From contig DATMER010000117.1 of NCBI GenBank assembly GCA_035556715.1, positions 1-64,000 on the forward strand: a DNA stretch of 64,000 nucleotides, in the 5' to 3' direction. Below, piece after piece: positions 1 to 7,532 of the stretch. The notes under the pieces were generated by a model. It made no database searches and was not told the DNA's origin. It was given only the letters and a program-made list of their open reading frames with translations. The stretch comes from DATMER01 sp035556715. Lineage in GTDB: Bacteria; Acidobacteriota; Thermoanaerobaculia; Multivoradales; UBA5704. Position numbers and translations under genes: made by a program. Position 1 is the first letter of the stretch. Every line of letters begins with the position of its first letter.

Positions 1-972
1 CTCCACCTGCGCCTCAAGGTGCAGCGCTTCCAGCTCGCCGGCTACGAGCTCAAGCTCGTGGACAAGCTCTTCCTCGATGCGGACGAGACCGATACGAAGA
101 AGGTCCGGCAACACTACAAGAGCACTGGCTTCGATCCCTCCAAGGTCATCGCCGACAGCCTGGAATCGCGGCTCGGGCAGCGTCTCGGTGCCGTACCTCC
201 GCCTAGCCGGCGCCGGACGCTGACCCTCTGCCTGGCCGCCGTGGCGTTCTTCGTCCTGGAAGCGGTTTGGCGTCCCGTCTCGACGTTCGTCCTGTTCGCG
301 ATCCTTGCGTTCGGGCTGATCTGGCTCTGGTTGTCCGCCGGTCTCGCGGCGGTCGCCTGGCGCAAGCGCACGGAGCGGCTCGACCTGGGCTCGCTCTGGT
401 TCCTGGTGCCGGGTCTCCTGATCGGCCTCTGGTGCGCGTTCTTCGCGTTCAACCGCGAATGGCTCGGCTGGAACACCGCCCTCATTCCGGGTCTGCCCGG
501 GGTGCTCGCCCTGGCCCTGGTGCCTCTCATGATCTGGAGCAGCCTGCTCAACAACGCGCGCTCGCGGGAGAGCGACGAGGCCATCCGCAAGCGCCGGCTC
601 CTGGGAGCGGGCCGCCGTCTCCTGCGCCGCGAGCTGAAGAGCGCGCACCCTCGCCTGCAGGACGAGTGGCTGCCCTACCTCCTCGCCTTCGGCCTCGGCA
701 GCGAGATGGACCGCTGGTTTCGAGCCTTTGGAGGAGCCTCTGGAGGCGGCTCGACCTTCACAAGCACCTCGGCAGGCGGCGGCAGCTTCGGATCGAGCGG
801 AAGCTCCGGCTGGTCAGGAGGCGGAGGTCAGTTCGGAGGCGCGGGAGCCATGGCCTCCTGGGGCGTGGCCGCCGCGGGACTGGCCTCGGGCGTCTCGGCA
901 CCCAGCTCGAGCAGCTCGGGAGGGGGAGGGGGCGGTGGAAGCTCGGGCGGAGGCGGCGGGGGAGGCTGGTAG
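1..972 (+). CDS. DUF2207-type membrane protein, C-terminal part (5' end outside window)
   Basis: The reading frame is open from the first base, so the true start lies upstream; the GTG at 19 is only an internal codon. About 323 residues are visible. A cytoplasmic-looking stretch is followed by several hydrophobic segments at about residues 73-120, 130-150 and 160-178, then a charged region and a C-terminal tail that is almost all Gly and Ser and ends in Trp. That tail after a membrane region is typical of the predicted membrane proteins grouped as DUF2207 (YciQ-like), whose function is unknown. The N-terminal signal peptide and extracellular domain expected for the family would lie outside the window. 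Confidence 0.75.
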   Translation, partial: LHLRLKVQRFQLAGYELKLVDKLFLDADETDTKKVRQHYKSTGFDPSKVIADSLESRLGQRLGAVPPPSRRRTLTLCLAAVAFFVLEAVWRPVSTFVLFAILAFGLIWLWLSAGLAAVAWRKRTERLDLGSLWFLVPGLLIGLWCAFFAFNREWLGWNTALIPGLPGVLALALVPLMIWSSLLNNARSRESDEAIRKRRLLGAGRRLLRRELKSAHPRLQDEWLPYLLAFGLGSEMDRWFRAFGGASGGGSTFTSTSAGGGSFGSSGSSGWSGGGGQFGGAGAMASWGVAAAGLASGVSAPSSSSSGGGGGGGSSGGGGGGGW

Positions 973-1006
973 CGGGCCTGACGAGCCTGAGAACGCGCTC
1001 GACATC

Positions 1007-1440
1007 GCCTCGAGCGCTTAAAATTGGAATTCAGAGCGCCGGGGATGAGATCGATCTCTTCAGATTGGAATCTGAGGCGTTCGAAGACAGATCGAGCGCT
1101 TAGGATTCCAATCTGAAGGGCTCGAAGACAGATCGAGCGGGCTGGATTTGAATTCGAGCGCCTCAAACTGGAATTCGAAGGGCCGGAAATCAAATCGAGC
1201 GCGTTGGATTCCAATCTGAAGCCCACGAAGTCTCCCCGGGTGCCTCAAACTCCAATCTGAAGCGCTTGAGGTCTCTTCGGACCCGTAGAATTCCAATCTT
1301 AGGCACCGCAGGTGATTTCCGGCCCGCCCGAGGCGATTTTGAGCCGCCGCAAGTCCGTTCGGACGGGATAGGAGTGTCGTCGAGCGCGCTCGCGGCGATC
1401 TTCAGCGGGCGCGAAGGCGTCTCGACTGCGTGCGATTCGA
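1007..1440. repeat. Degenerate tandem array A, 20-21 bp period
   Basis: About 20 consecutive units of 20 or 21 bp fill the gap between two converging genes. Most units end in AATC, ATTC or GATC. Two unit flavours tend to alternate, one built on GATTCCAATC (or its inverse, CAGATTGGAATCTG) and one on GGCTCGAAGACAGATC. Units are clear from about 1007 to 1320 and decay toward 1440. CAGATT-GG-AATCTG is a local palindrome. Because spacing mixes 20 and 21 bp, no reading frame is preserved, so the array is non-coding. Three other gaps in the window hold arrays of the same period but different sequence. Confidence 0.8.
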
Positions 1441-1481
1441 TTCGGAAGCGCCCACAACCCTACCCAGCGCATGGCAACGGT

Positions 1482-2549
1482 TCAGGGCTGGCGCCCCTCC
1501 CGCCCCTCCAGTACCGCGGGCAGCAGGTGCTCGGTGAGCAGGCGCTGGGTGAGGCGCGGTGCATTGGGCACGTTGAAATTCGTGGTGGTGATCACAACCA
1601 CCAGCCCGAGCTCGGGGAAGACCTGCACCGTGTTGCCGCCGGTGCCGTTCATGGCGAAAGAGTGGACTTTCAGACCGTTCGCTGTGAATTCGTGCAGCCA
1701 CCAGAGATATCCATAGCGGGTCGTCTCGTCGATCTGGGCGTGCGGCTCGGTCGAGGCTTTGACCCACTTTTCGGCCACGATCCGGCGTCCCTCCAGGACA
1801 CCGCCGTCCGCGTACAACTGGCCCAGCCGCAGGAGGTCGCGGCTGCGCAGTCCCAGCCCGCCGCCGGCTTGCGCGAGCCCGAGCGGCGAGAACTGCCATT
1901 CCGCGCGCTCAATTCCGAGCGGCTGGAAGAGCGAGTCTTTCACGAAGTCCTGGAGCGGCCGGCCGACCGCCTTCTGGAGCACAGCGCCGAGCGTGGTGAC
2001 GCCGGCGGTGCAATAACTGAAGCTGCGTCCATAGGGAGAGTCCTCTGGCTTCGGCGCCCAGGCGGGGAAGCCCCGCACCGGCAGATCGAGGTAGAACTTC
2101 ACCCAATCCTCGATGAGGTACATCCGCTCTTCGTTGCCGCGTGAGAACGAATTCCAGTCGTCGCACTCCGCGAGCGAGCTCATGGTGAGCAGGTCCTCGA
2201 CCGAGGTCTGCTCCTTGCGCGGATCGGGGTTCTCCCAGGGCTTCTTGTCCACGAGAAAGGGCGCGATCGGAGCGTTCACGCCCGCGAGCTTGCCCTGATC
2301 GATGGCGATGCCTGTGAGGATGCTGGCGACCGTCTTCGTCGCCGAACGGGTGTTGCGCAGGGCGTCCGCGCCGGAGTCATCGAAATAGACCTCGTAGGCG
2401 AGACGTCCGTTGCGCGCGATGAGGATGCTGGTGATGTTCTGGAATTCTCCAGCACGGACAGCCTTCTCCGCCGCCTCGAGCCGGGCCGCGGAGATGCCTG
2501 CGTCAGTGGCGGAAAGCAGAGAGAGTGCGAGGAGGATGAAAGGGCTCAT
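1482..2549 (-). CDS. Secreted serine hydrolase, beta-lactamase class C/CubicO family
   Basis: A 355-residue protein of the class C beta-lactamase/penicillin-binding fold. The start is the ATG at 2549 (MSPFILLALSLLSATDAG), which gives a clean signal peptide; the upstream Met at 2597 would put a charged extension before it. The SxxK nucleophile motif is SATK, about residue 70. SYCTAG is the likely YxN-equivalent and NGTGGN near the C terminus is the KTG-equivalent. A WxxH-rich segment precedes the last motif. Family members act in the periplasm as esterases, D-aminopeptidases or peptidases; the substrate cannot be read from sequence. It converges on the DUF2207 gene across array A and may be co-transcribed with the AraC regulator upstream. 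Confidence 0.85.
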   Translation of the reverse strand: MSPFILLALSLLSATDAGISAARLEAAEKAVRAGEFQNITSILIARNGRLAYEVYFDDSGADALRNTRSATKTVASILTGIAIDQGKLAGVNAPIAPFLVDKKPWENPDPRKEQTSVEDLLTMSSLAECDDWNSFSRGNEERMYLIEDWVKFYLDLPVRGFPAWAPKPEDSPYGRSFSYCTAGVTTLGAVLQKAVGRPLQDFVKDSLFQPLGIERAEWQFSPLGLAQAGGGLGLRSRDLLRLGQLYADGGVLEGRRIVAEKWVKASTEPHAQIDETTRYGYLWWLHEFTANGLKVHSFAMNGTGGNTVQVFPELGLVVVITTTNFNVPNAPRLTQRLLTEHLLPAVLEGREGRQP

Positions 2550-2606
2550 GGCCGGCAGAGTACAGCCCGGCCGGACCGCCCGTCTTGTACGGAACAAACA
2601 CGGCGC

Positions 2607-3437
2607 TCAGTGAAGACGGCGGCGATACTCGGACGGAGTGACGCGGTAGGCCCGCTTGAACGCCTTCGCGAGATGGCTCTGATCCGCGAATCCGCTCGCC
2701 AGGGCGACCTCGGACAGCGGCATCTTGCCCTCGGCGAGGAGCGCGGCAGCCTTCTCCAGCCGGCGCTCGCGCAGGTACTCGCCCGGAGTGCAGCCGAAGA
2801 AGCGGCGGAACGTCCTCGTGAGGTGCACCGGGTGCACGCCCACGCTCTCGGAAATGCCGGAGATGGACATCTCTTCGTCGCAAGCGTCGTGGAGGAGCTC
2901 GCGGGCACACCGGAGCCATCCCGGAGCCGGCGGCTGCTCGCGGTCGAAGGACTGGCTCGTCCGCGCCAGCAGCTCGAGGCAAAGAGCCTCGGCGATAAGC
3001 GGCGAGGTCCCGTCGGGGGACAGGCACTCGCGCGCCACGCGGCGACCCAGGGCGAGCAGGTGCCGCGGGAGGACGCCCGCCGCATCCGGCAGCGGAGCGC
3101 AGCTCGCGGCGTGGTCCAGGGCCGGCGCCGACACGGAGATGGTGAAGAACCTGCCGCTCTGCGACCGGAAGCAGTCGCGGTGGGTGGTGCCCGGCGGGTT
3201 GTAGATGAGGGTCGGCGCAGTGCACAGGTCGGGCGCATCGCGGGCCGACGTGACGTAGACACCCGAGGTCACGAGCACGAAGTGGGCCTCTTCATGCGTG
3301 TGGCGCACCACCTCGCGCTCGGGCACGGTGGGGGAGAGGTGGGCGAGCGCGAAGCCGCGGACATCGAGGGAGCTCTGCTCCCGGCCGAAGAACTGGCCGA
3401 AGGGCAGCCGCGGATCGCTCGCAACCTGGGAGGACAT
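2607..3437 (-). CDS. AraC-family transcriptional regulator
   Basis: A 276-residue regulator. The start is ATG at 3437 (MSSQVASDPR). An N-terminal cupin-like sensing region contains VRHTHEEAHFVLVTSG and NPPGTTHRDCF, as in AraC ligand-binding domains. The C-terminal 100 residues carry the double HTH: EEMSISGISESVGVHPVHLT, then RRFFGCTPGEYLRERRL, then PLSEVALASGFADQSHLAKA and FKRAYRVTPSEYRRRLH. It lies 57 bp upstream of the serine hydrolase on the same strand and is a plausible regulator of it. The inducer is unknown. Confidence 0.9.
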   Translation of the reverse strand: MSSQVASDPRLPFGQFFGREQSSLDVRGFALAHLSPTVPEREVVRHTHEEAHFVLVTSGVYVTSARDAPDLCTAPTLIYNPPGTTHRDCFRSQSGRFFTISVSAPALDHAASCAPLPDAAGVLPRHLLALGRRVARECLSPDGTSPLIAEALCLELLARTSQSFDREQPPAPGWLRCARELLHDACDEEMSISGISESVGVHPVHLTRTFRRFFGCTPGEYLRERRLEKAAALLAEGKMPLSEVALASGFADQSHLAKAFKRAYRVTPSEYRRRLH

Positions 3438-3691
3438 GGTGCGTAGTGTAAAAGGCAAGCGGCTCCTCCGACAGGGTGGGACAAAACGCCCGGCCTGCGA
3501 CAATTCGTCTCAACTACCTCTGTAAGCGCGGCAATGTGGGGGTTTGCGGCCCTGGGACGCGGTGTGGACGCCACATCGCGGGGCAAATTGTCGCGGGGCT
3601 CGGTGGGGCAGTGTGGTACTCTCCTCCCGGTCATGTTTACAACGTACGGGAAATCAAAGAGTTACAGGCGGAGGAATCTTGACGGGCAGGG

Positions 3692-3709
3692 TTGGCAACC
3701 CCCTTGCGA
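3692..3709 (+). promoter_or_regulatory. Sigma-54 (RpoN) type -24/-12 promoter
   Basis: TTGGCAACCCCCTTGCGA matches the RpoN consensus TGGCACG-N4-TTGC closely. GG (3694-3695) and GC (3706-3707) are separated by exactly 10 bp. A start about 12 bp downstream (near 3719) would leave a short leader with the Shine-Dalgarno GAGGAGG before the ATG at 3739. RpoN promoters need an AAA+ enhancer-binding activator, and none is encoded nearby. The rest of 3438-3691 shows no gene or array. Confidence 0.7.
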
Positions 3710-3738
3710 TATAGGGCTGGCGACTGAGGAGGAATGAC

Positions 3739-3894
3739 ATGCTAGACTCCGTCCGCAAGCAGGTCGCCGTTCCCTATGTGCCGGGAAAGGTTTTGCTGTC
3801 GGTCGCCACCGTCGGTAGCTTCGGGTGGCTTTTGGCCCACGACCTCGTGCATCCGGTCGTGATCTACGCCCTACAGCTCTTCCTCTCTTTTTGA
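3739..3894 (+). CDS. Small membrane peptide heading the partner-switching operon
   Basis: A 51-residue ORF with a strong Shine-Dalgarno (GAGGAGGAATGAC before ATG) directly behind the sigma-54 promoter. It starts MLDSVRKQVAVPYVPGKV, followed by a mostly hydrophobic half (about residues 18-50, with WLLAHDLVHPVVIYALQLFL), so it is probably a single-span membrane peptide. I recognise no family. It precedes the anti-sigma kinase gene by 37 bp and is probably co-transcribed, which suggests a sensory or anchoring role (inference). Confidence 0.55.
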   Translation: MLDSVRKQVAVPYVPGKVLLSVATVGSFGWLLAHDLVHPVVIYALQLFLSF

Positions 3895-3931
3895 GTGTTG
3901 GATCGACTCGCCGCGCGGCCTTAAGAGGACC

Positions 3932-4375
3932 ATGGCTGGTGATGCCATCATGAGAGAGGTCACCTTGGCACTGCCGATGGTGCCCGACATGGAGATCGAG
4001 GCGAGCAGGACTGCGACTGCCATCGCCGAATCCATGAGGATGAGTCCGGATAGAATCGACGAGGTCCGGATGGCGGTGGTCGAGGCCTGCATCAACGCTC
4101 TCGAGCACAGCCGGGCGGCTGACCGCGAGATCTTCGTCACCTTCGAGGTGATCGGCGACAAGGACCCGGAGAAGCTCCGGATCACCGTCCGGGACAGCGG
4201 AGTCGGCTTCTCGCCCGACGAGGTCGAAGAGCCCGTCATCGAGAAGAAGATCAAGAATCATCGTAAGCGGGGCTGGGGGCTCAAGATCATTCACGGCCTC
4301 ATGGACGAGGTCGAGATCCACTCCGGTGCCGAAGGGACGACGGTCGTGATGAGCAAGTTGCGAGGGACGGTGTGA
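3932..4375 (+). CDS. Anti-sigma regulatory factor, serine-protein kinase (RsbW/SpoIIAB-like)
   Basis: A 147-residue HATPase_c protein. Motifs of the GHKL ATP pocket are visible: N box EACINALEHS, G1 box DSGVGF and G2 box RKRGWGLKII. Length and layout fit the stand-alone anti-sigma kinases that sequester a sigma factor and phosphorylate a STAS antagonist. Two starts are possible, ATG at 3932 or the in-frame ATG at 3950 (MREVTLALP). The stop overlaps the next start by one base (TGATG), so it is translationally coupled to the STAS gene. No sigma factor gene is present in the window, so the target is unknown. Confidence 0.9.
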   Translation: MAGDAIMREVTLALPMVPDMEIEASRTATAIAESMRMSPDRIDEVRMAVVEACINALEHSRAADREIFVTFEVIGDKDPEKLRITVRDSGVGFSPDEVEEPVIEKKIKNHRKRGWGLKIIHGLMDEVEIHSGAEGTTVVMSKLRGTV

Positions 4376-4725
4376 TGACCGAAAGCCTGAACGTATCCGT
4401 GGACCGCCGCGACGGGCTCGCGGTCATCTACACGGAGGGGTATATCAACAACCAGGGCGGCGAGGAGATCGCCCGCGTCGCCTACAAGCTCCTCGACGAC
4501 GGCGTCAAGGTGCTCCTGCTCAACCTCGGCGGCACCAAGATCGTCAACTCGATCGGCATCTCCATCCTGATCGAGATCATCGAGAAGATGATCGAGATCG
4601 AGGGCAAGCTCGGGTTCTGCTGCCTCACTCCGACCATCGAGAAGACCTTCCAGATCATGGGCCTCGCGCAGTATGCGCCCATCTTCCCCAACGAAGAGAC
4701 CGCCGTCGCCCAGCTCCGCGCCTGA
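4375..4725 (+). CDS. STAS-domain anti-sigma factor antagonist (RsbV/SpoIIAA-like)
   Basis: A 116-residue single STAS domain. The segment KIVNSIGISILIEIIEKM holds the conserved Ser that the partner kinase phosphorylates in this family (D/N-S-x-G/x-hydrophobic context). The start is the ATG at 4375 that overlaps the kinase stop; a GTG at 4372 lies in the same frame. The stop is one base away from the next ATG. It is the middle member of the kinase-antagonist-phosphatase module: unphosphorylated, it would bind the kinase and free the target regulator. Confidence 0.9.
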   Translation: MTESLNVSVDRRDGLAVIYTEGYINNQGGEEIARVAYKLLDDGVKVLLLNLGGTKIVNSIGISILIEIIEKMIEIEGKLGFCCLTPTIEKTFQIMGLAQYAPIFPNEETAVAQLRA

Positions 4726-4726
4726 G

Positions 4727-6394
4727 ATGACCGGGACGGGCGGTCCGGCCTCTCAGGACTGGACCGAGCTTCTCGGCCTCTACCGCGACGAAGCCGGCGA
4801 GGTCACACTGCCCGACCGGCTCCTCGGTCTCTGGGCCCGCGAGCACGGCGCCGCCGCCGCCGGCCTCTATCTCCTCAAGGACGGCTTCCTCCAGCAGGAG
4901 GCCGCCACCGGACCCGGGCTCCCGGAGTCGATCGACGAAACCACCTTCGACTCCGAGCACGGCCCGTTCCGCAGCCTCCGCTTCCCCGACGGCCGGTTGG
5001 TCTATGCGCCCCGCGATGGGGCTGAGGATTACGCAGGCGCTGCCGCGGATCCGCTCACCGTCCTGCTCGCGTCCCTGATTCGTTCCTGCCGCTTGAAGCG
5101 GGACCTCAAGGACCAGCAGTTCCAGATCAACTTCCGGGTCGTGGAGCTTGAAAACCTCTACGACGTCGGGCTCGCCATCGCCGCCACCCTGGACCTGGAC
5201 CGCCTTTCCGAGGAGATCCTCCTGCGCGCCGTCTCCCTCCTCGACGCGCGCCGCGGCGCTCTCTACATCCTGGGCGAGGGCGACAGCCGCGAGTACCGGC
5301 TCACCCGCACGTTCGGCGGCGAGGCCGCGCGCTCGGTCGACGCCGACGATCCAGACCTCTTCTCGTTTCTTGCCGGCTCCGCCGCATCCCCCGGGCTCCT
5401 CCCGGGCGCGACGTATCTCCTCGGCCTGCCCATCGCCGTCGAGAACGAGCCCAAGGGCCTCCTCGTCGTGGGCGACAAGGAGAGCCGCCGCGGTGTCGGG
5501 CCTTTCCTGCCGTCCGACCGGCGCACGCTCGCCCTGTTCGCCAACCAGGCCGCCATTGCGCTCGAGAACGCCCGCCTGCACCGCGAGGCCCTGGAGCGCG
5601 AGCGCCTGGAGCGCGAGATGCACCTGGCGGCCGAAATCCAGCGCACGATCCTCCCCAAGGGCGCGCCCGCCGTGCCCGGCTACGAGGTCGTCGGCTGGAA
5701 CCGTCCCGCCCGGCAGGTCGGCGGCGATTACTACGATCTCCTCGCGCTGCCCGACGGCCGGGTGGAGCTGGTCGTCGGCGACGTTTCGGGCAAGGGCATC
5801 CCGGCCGCCCTCATGGTGTCGACCCTGCACTCGGCCCTGCGCCTGCTCCTGGACCAGGCCGGCTTCGGACCCTCGCTCCTGGAGCGCATGAACCGGCACA
5901 TCCTGGAGTCGAGCGCGGCCAACAAGTTCATCACGATGCTCATGGCGGAGCTGGATCCCGGGACCGGGCTGCTGCGCTACCTGAACGCGGGCCACAACCC
6001 CGGGTTCCTGGTCCGAGCCGGAAACGACCGGGTGGAGGAGCTGTCATCGAGCGGCGTCCCCCTGGGCCTGCTGCCGAACAGCCGCTACCAGCCCCGGGAG
6101 CTCGTGGTCGAGCCCGGGGACATCCTCTGCCTCTACAGCGACGGCATCACCGAGGCCGAGTCGGCCGACGACGAGGAGTTCGGCAACGAGCGGCTGATCA
6201 AGCTCCTCCGCAAGCACCGGGGTTTCACGCTGCAGGAGGTTCTGGAGACGATCCAGGGGGCGGTGACCCGGTTTGCGGTGGGCAGGCCTCAGTATGACGA
6301 CCAGACGGTGGTTTTGCTGCGGCGGGAGTGCCTCACCCCCTGTCCCCCTCTCCCGTCTCCCAGGCCCCCCATCCCCGGGAGAGGGGGAACGTGA
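4727..6394 (+). CDS. GAF-domain SpoIIE/PP2C serine phosphatase (RsbU-like)
   Basis: A 555-residue soluble protein starting at ATG 4727, one base after the STAS stop. Residues about 150-300 form a GAF-like sensor (LDLDRLSEEILLRAVSLLDA). A short linker with LAAEIQRTILPKG then leads to the SpoIIE phosphatase domain, with RQVGGDYYDLL and VVGDVSGKGIPAALMVS for metal binding and LCLYSDGITEAE later. It should dephosphorylate the STAS antagonist and so set the switch. The last 20 or so residues (after VVLLRRE) are encoded by a REP-like palindromic element, which probably replaced the native stop. Confidence 0.9.
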   Translation: MTGTGGPASQDWTELLGLYRDEAGEVTLPDRLLGLWAREHGAAAAGLYLLKDGFLQQEAATGPGLPESIDETTFDSEHGPFRSLRFPDGRLVYAPRDGAEDYAGAAADPLTVLLASLIRSCRLKRDLKDQQFQINFRVVELENLYDVGLAIAATLDLDRLSEEILLRAVSLLDARRGALYILGEGDSREYRLTRTFGGEAARSVDADDPDLFSFLAGSAASPGLLPGATYLLGLPIAVENEPKGLLVVGDKESRRGVGPFLPSDRRTLALFANQAAIALENARLHREALERERLEREMHLAAEIQRTILPKGAPAVPGYEVVGWNRPARQVGGDYYDLLALPDGRVELVVGDVSGKGIPAALMVSTLHSALRLLLDQAGFGPSLLERMNRHILESSAANKFITMLMAELDPGTGLLRYLNAGHNPGFLVRAGNDRVEELSSSGVPLGLLPNSRYQPRELVVEPGDILCLYSDGITEAESADDEEFGNERLIKLLRKHRGFTLQEVLETIQGAVTRFAVGRPQYDDQTVVLLRRECLTPCPPLPSPRPPIPGRGGT

Positions 6395-6497
6395 CTGAGA
6401 CAGTCTTGCCTCGCGTTGGGCACGGCGGCCCCGGATACGTCCCCCCTCTCCCGGCGGGGTGTGGGTGGGAGACGGGAGAGGGGGACAGGGGGTGAGG
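6331..6497. repeat. Pair of inverted REP-like CCCCTCTCCC palindromes
   Basis: Two GC-rich palindromic elements face each other. The left one starts CCTCACCCCCTGTCCCCC (6331 on) and the right one ends with its exact complement (6467-6497), so the outer arms pair over 31 bp. Each element also has its own stem, CCCCCTCTCCCG paired with CGGGAGAGGGGG. The left element supplies the last codons of the SpoIIE phosphatase; the right one lies just before the asparaginase promoter. Related palindromes occur near 13379 and inside the gene at 14033. Confidence 0.8.
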
Positions 6498-6507
6498 TCC
6501 TTTCGAC

Positions 6508-6521
6508 TACAATCCCCCCTC
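6508..6521 (+). promoter_or_regulatory. Possible leaderless promoter: TACAAT 8 nt before ATG
   Basis: TACAAT (6508-6513) fits a -10 hexamer and lies 8 nt before the ATG at 6522, so transcription should begin at or next to the start codon. No Shine-Dalgarno precedes this ATG. A -35 element is not clear. Confidence 0.4.
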
Positions 6522-7520
6522 ATGAAGACCGCCAAGCTCCTCTGGCTCCTTCTCCTTGTCCCCATCTTCGCCGCGCTCATGGCTGCCCAGCCCCCGGAGG
6601 ACGAGGGGACGGGATCAACCAAGCCCGCGTGGGCGCTCGCCATCCATGGCGGGGCGGGCACGATCCCCAAGAACATCCCGGAGAGCGAGCGGGACGAGTA
6701 CCTGAAGTCTCTGCGCGCGGCCCTGGAGGTCGGGCGGAAGGTCCTGGCGGGCGGCGGCACCAGTCTGGACGCGGTCGAGCAGGTGGTCCGCTTCCTGGAG
6801 GACGACCCCCGGTTCAACGCGGGCAGGGGCGCGGTCTTCACGAACGAGGGCACCCATGAGCTGGATGCCGCGATCATGGACGGCCGCGATCTTTCGTGCG
6901 GCTCGGTGGCCTCTTTGAAGACGATCAAGAACCCGATCTCCCTGGCCCGGATGGTGATGGAGAAGTCCCCCCATGTGTTCATGGTGGGGCAGGGGGCCGA
7001 GAAGTTCGCGGACGAGATGAAGGTTGCGCGGGTGGATCAGAAGTACTTCTTCACCCAGAAGCGCTATGACGACTGGCAGAAGAAGCTGCGCGAGGAGAAG
7101 GAGAAGCAGGAGAAGGACAAGGACACGGTCGGGGCCGTGGCCCTGGACGTCCACGGCAACCTGGCCGCGGCCACGTCGACCGGGGGGATGACGAACAAGC
7201 GGTTCGGACGGCTGGGGGACGTGCCGGTGATCGGCGCGGGCACCTACGCGAACAACAGGACCGCCGCCATCTCGGCCACGGGCTGGGGCGAGCAGTTCAT
7301 CAAGCACACCGTGGCGCACGATATTTCAGCCTTGATGGAGTACAAGGGGCTCACCCTGCAGCAGGCCGCGGACGAGGTCATCCACCGCAAGCTCCAGAAG
7401 GACGACGGCGGGGTGATCGGCGTGGCGCGGGACGGGTCGATCGCGCTGGTGTTCAACTCGGAGGGGATGTACCGGGGAGCGGCGGACTCGAACGGGAGGT
7501 TCGAGGTCGCTATCTGGTAG
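6522..7520 (+). CDS. iaaA: Exported isoaspartyl peptidase/L-asparaginase (Ntn hydrolase)
   Basis: A 332-residue plant-type asparaginase. The start is ATG 6522, giving the signal peptide MKTAKLLWLLLLVPIFAALM. IHGGAGTIP opens the mature enzyme, NAGRGAVFT and MDGRDLSCGSVASL follow, and a Lys/Glu-rich linker ends in KDTVGAVALD, where autocleavage before Thr creates the catalytic N-terminal nucleophile. TSTGGMTNKRFGRLGDVPVIGAG completes the substrate pocket. These enzymes release Asp from isoaspartyl dipeptides and hydrolyse Asn. The exported location and the two exported PCMTs 3-5 kb downstream suggest a shared role in clearing isoaspartyl damage. The charged linker of about 30 residues before the nucleophile is the segment removed or exposed on maturation. 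Confidence 0.9.
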   Translation: MKTAKLLWLLLLVPIFAALMAAQPPEDEGTGSTKPAWALAIHGGAGTIPKNIPESERDEYLKSLRAALEVGRKVLAGGGTSLDAVEQVVRFLEDDPRFNAGRGAVFTNEGTHELDAAIMDGRDLSCGSVASLKTIKNPISLARMVMEKSPHVFMVGQGAEKFADEMKVARVDQKYFFTQKRYDDWQKKLREEKEKQEKDKDTVGAVALDVHGNLAAATSTGGMTNKRFGRLGDVPVIGAGTYANNRTAAISATGWGEQFIKHTVAHDISALMEYKGLTLQQAADEVIHRKLQKDDGGVIGVARDGSIALVFNSEGMYRGAADSNGRFEVAIW

Positions 7521-7532
7521 GGGGAGAGGGAG

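Noticed and set aside
3739..3894. Toxin of a toxin-antitoxin pair
   Set aside because: The small membrane peptide resembles type I toxins in size only; no antisense RNA or antitoxin is visible and it heads a regulatory operon.
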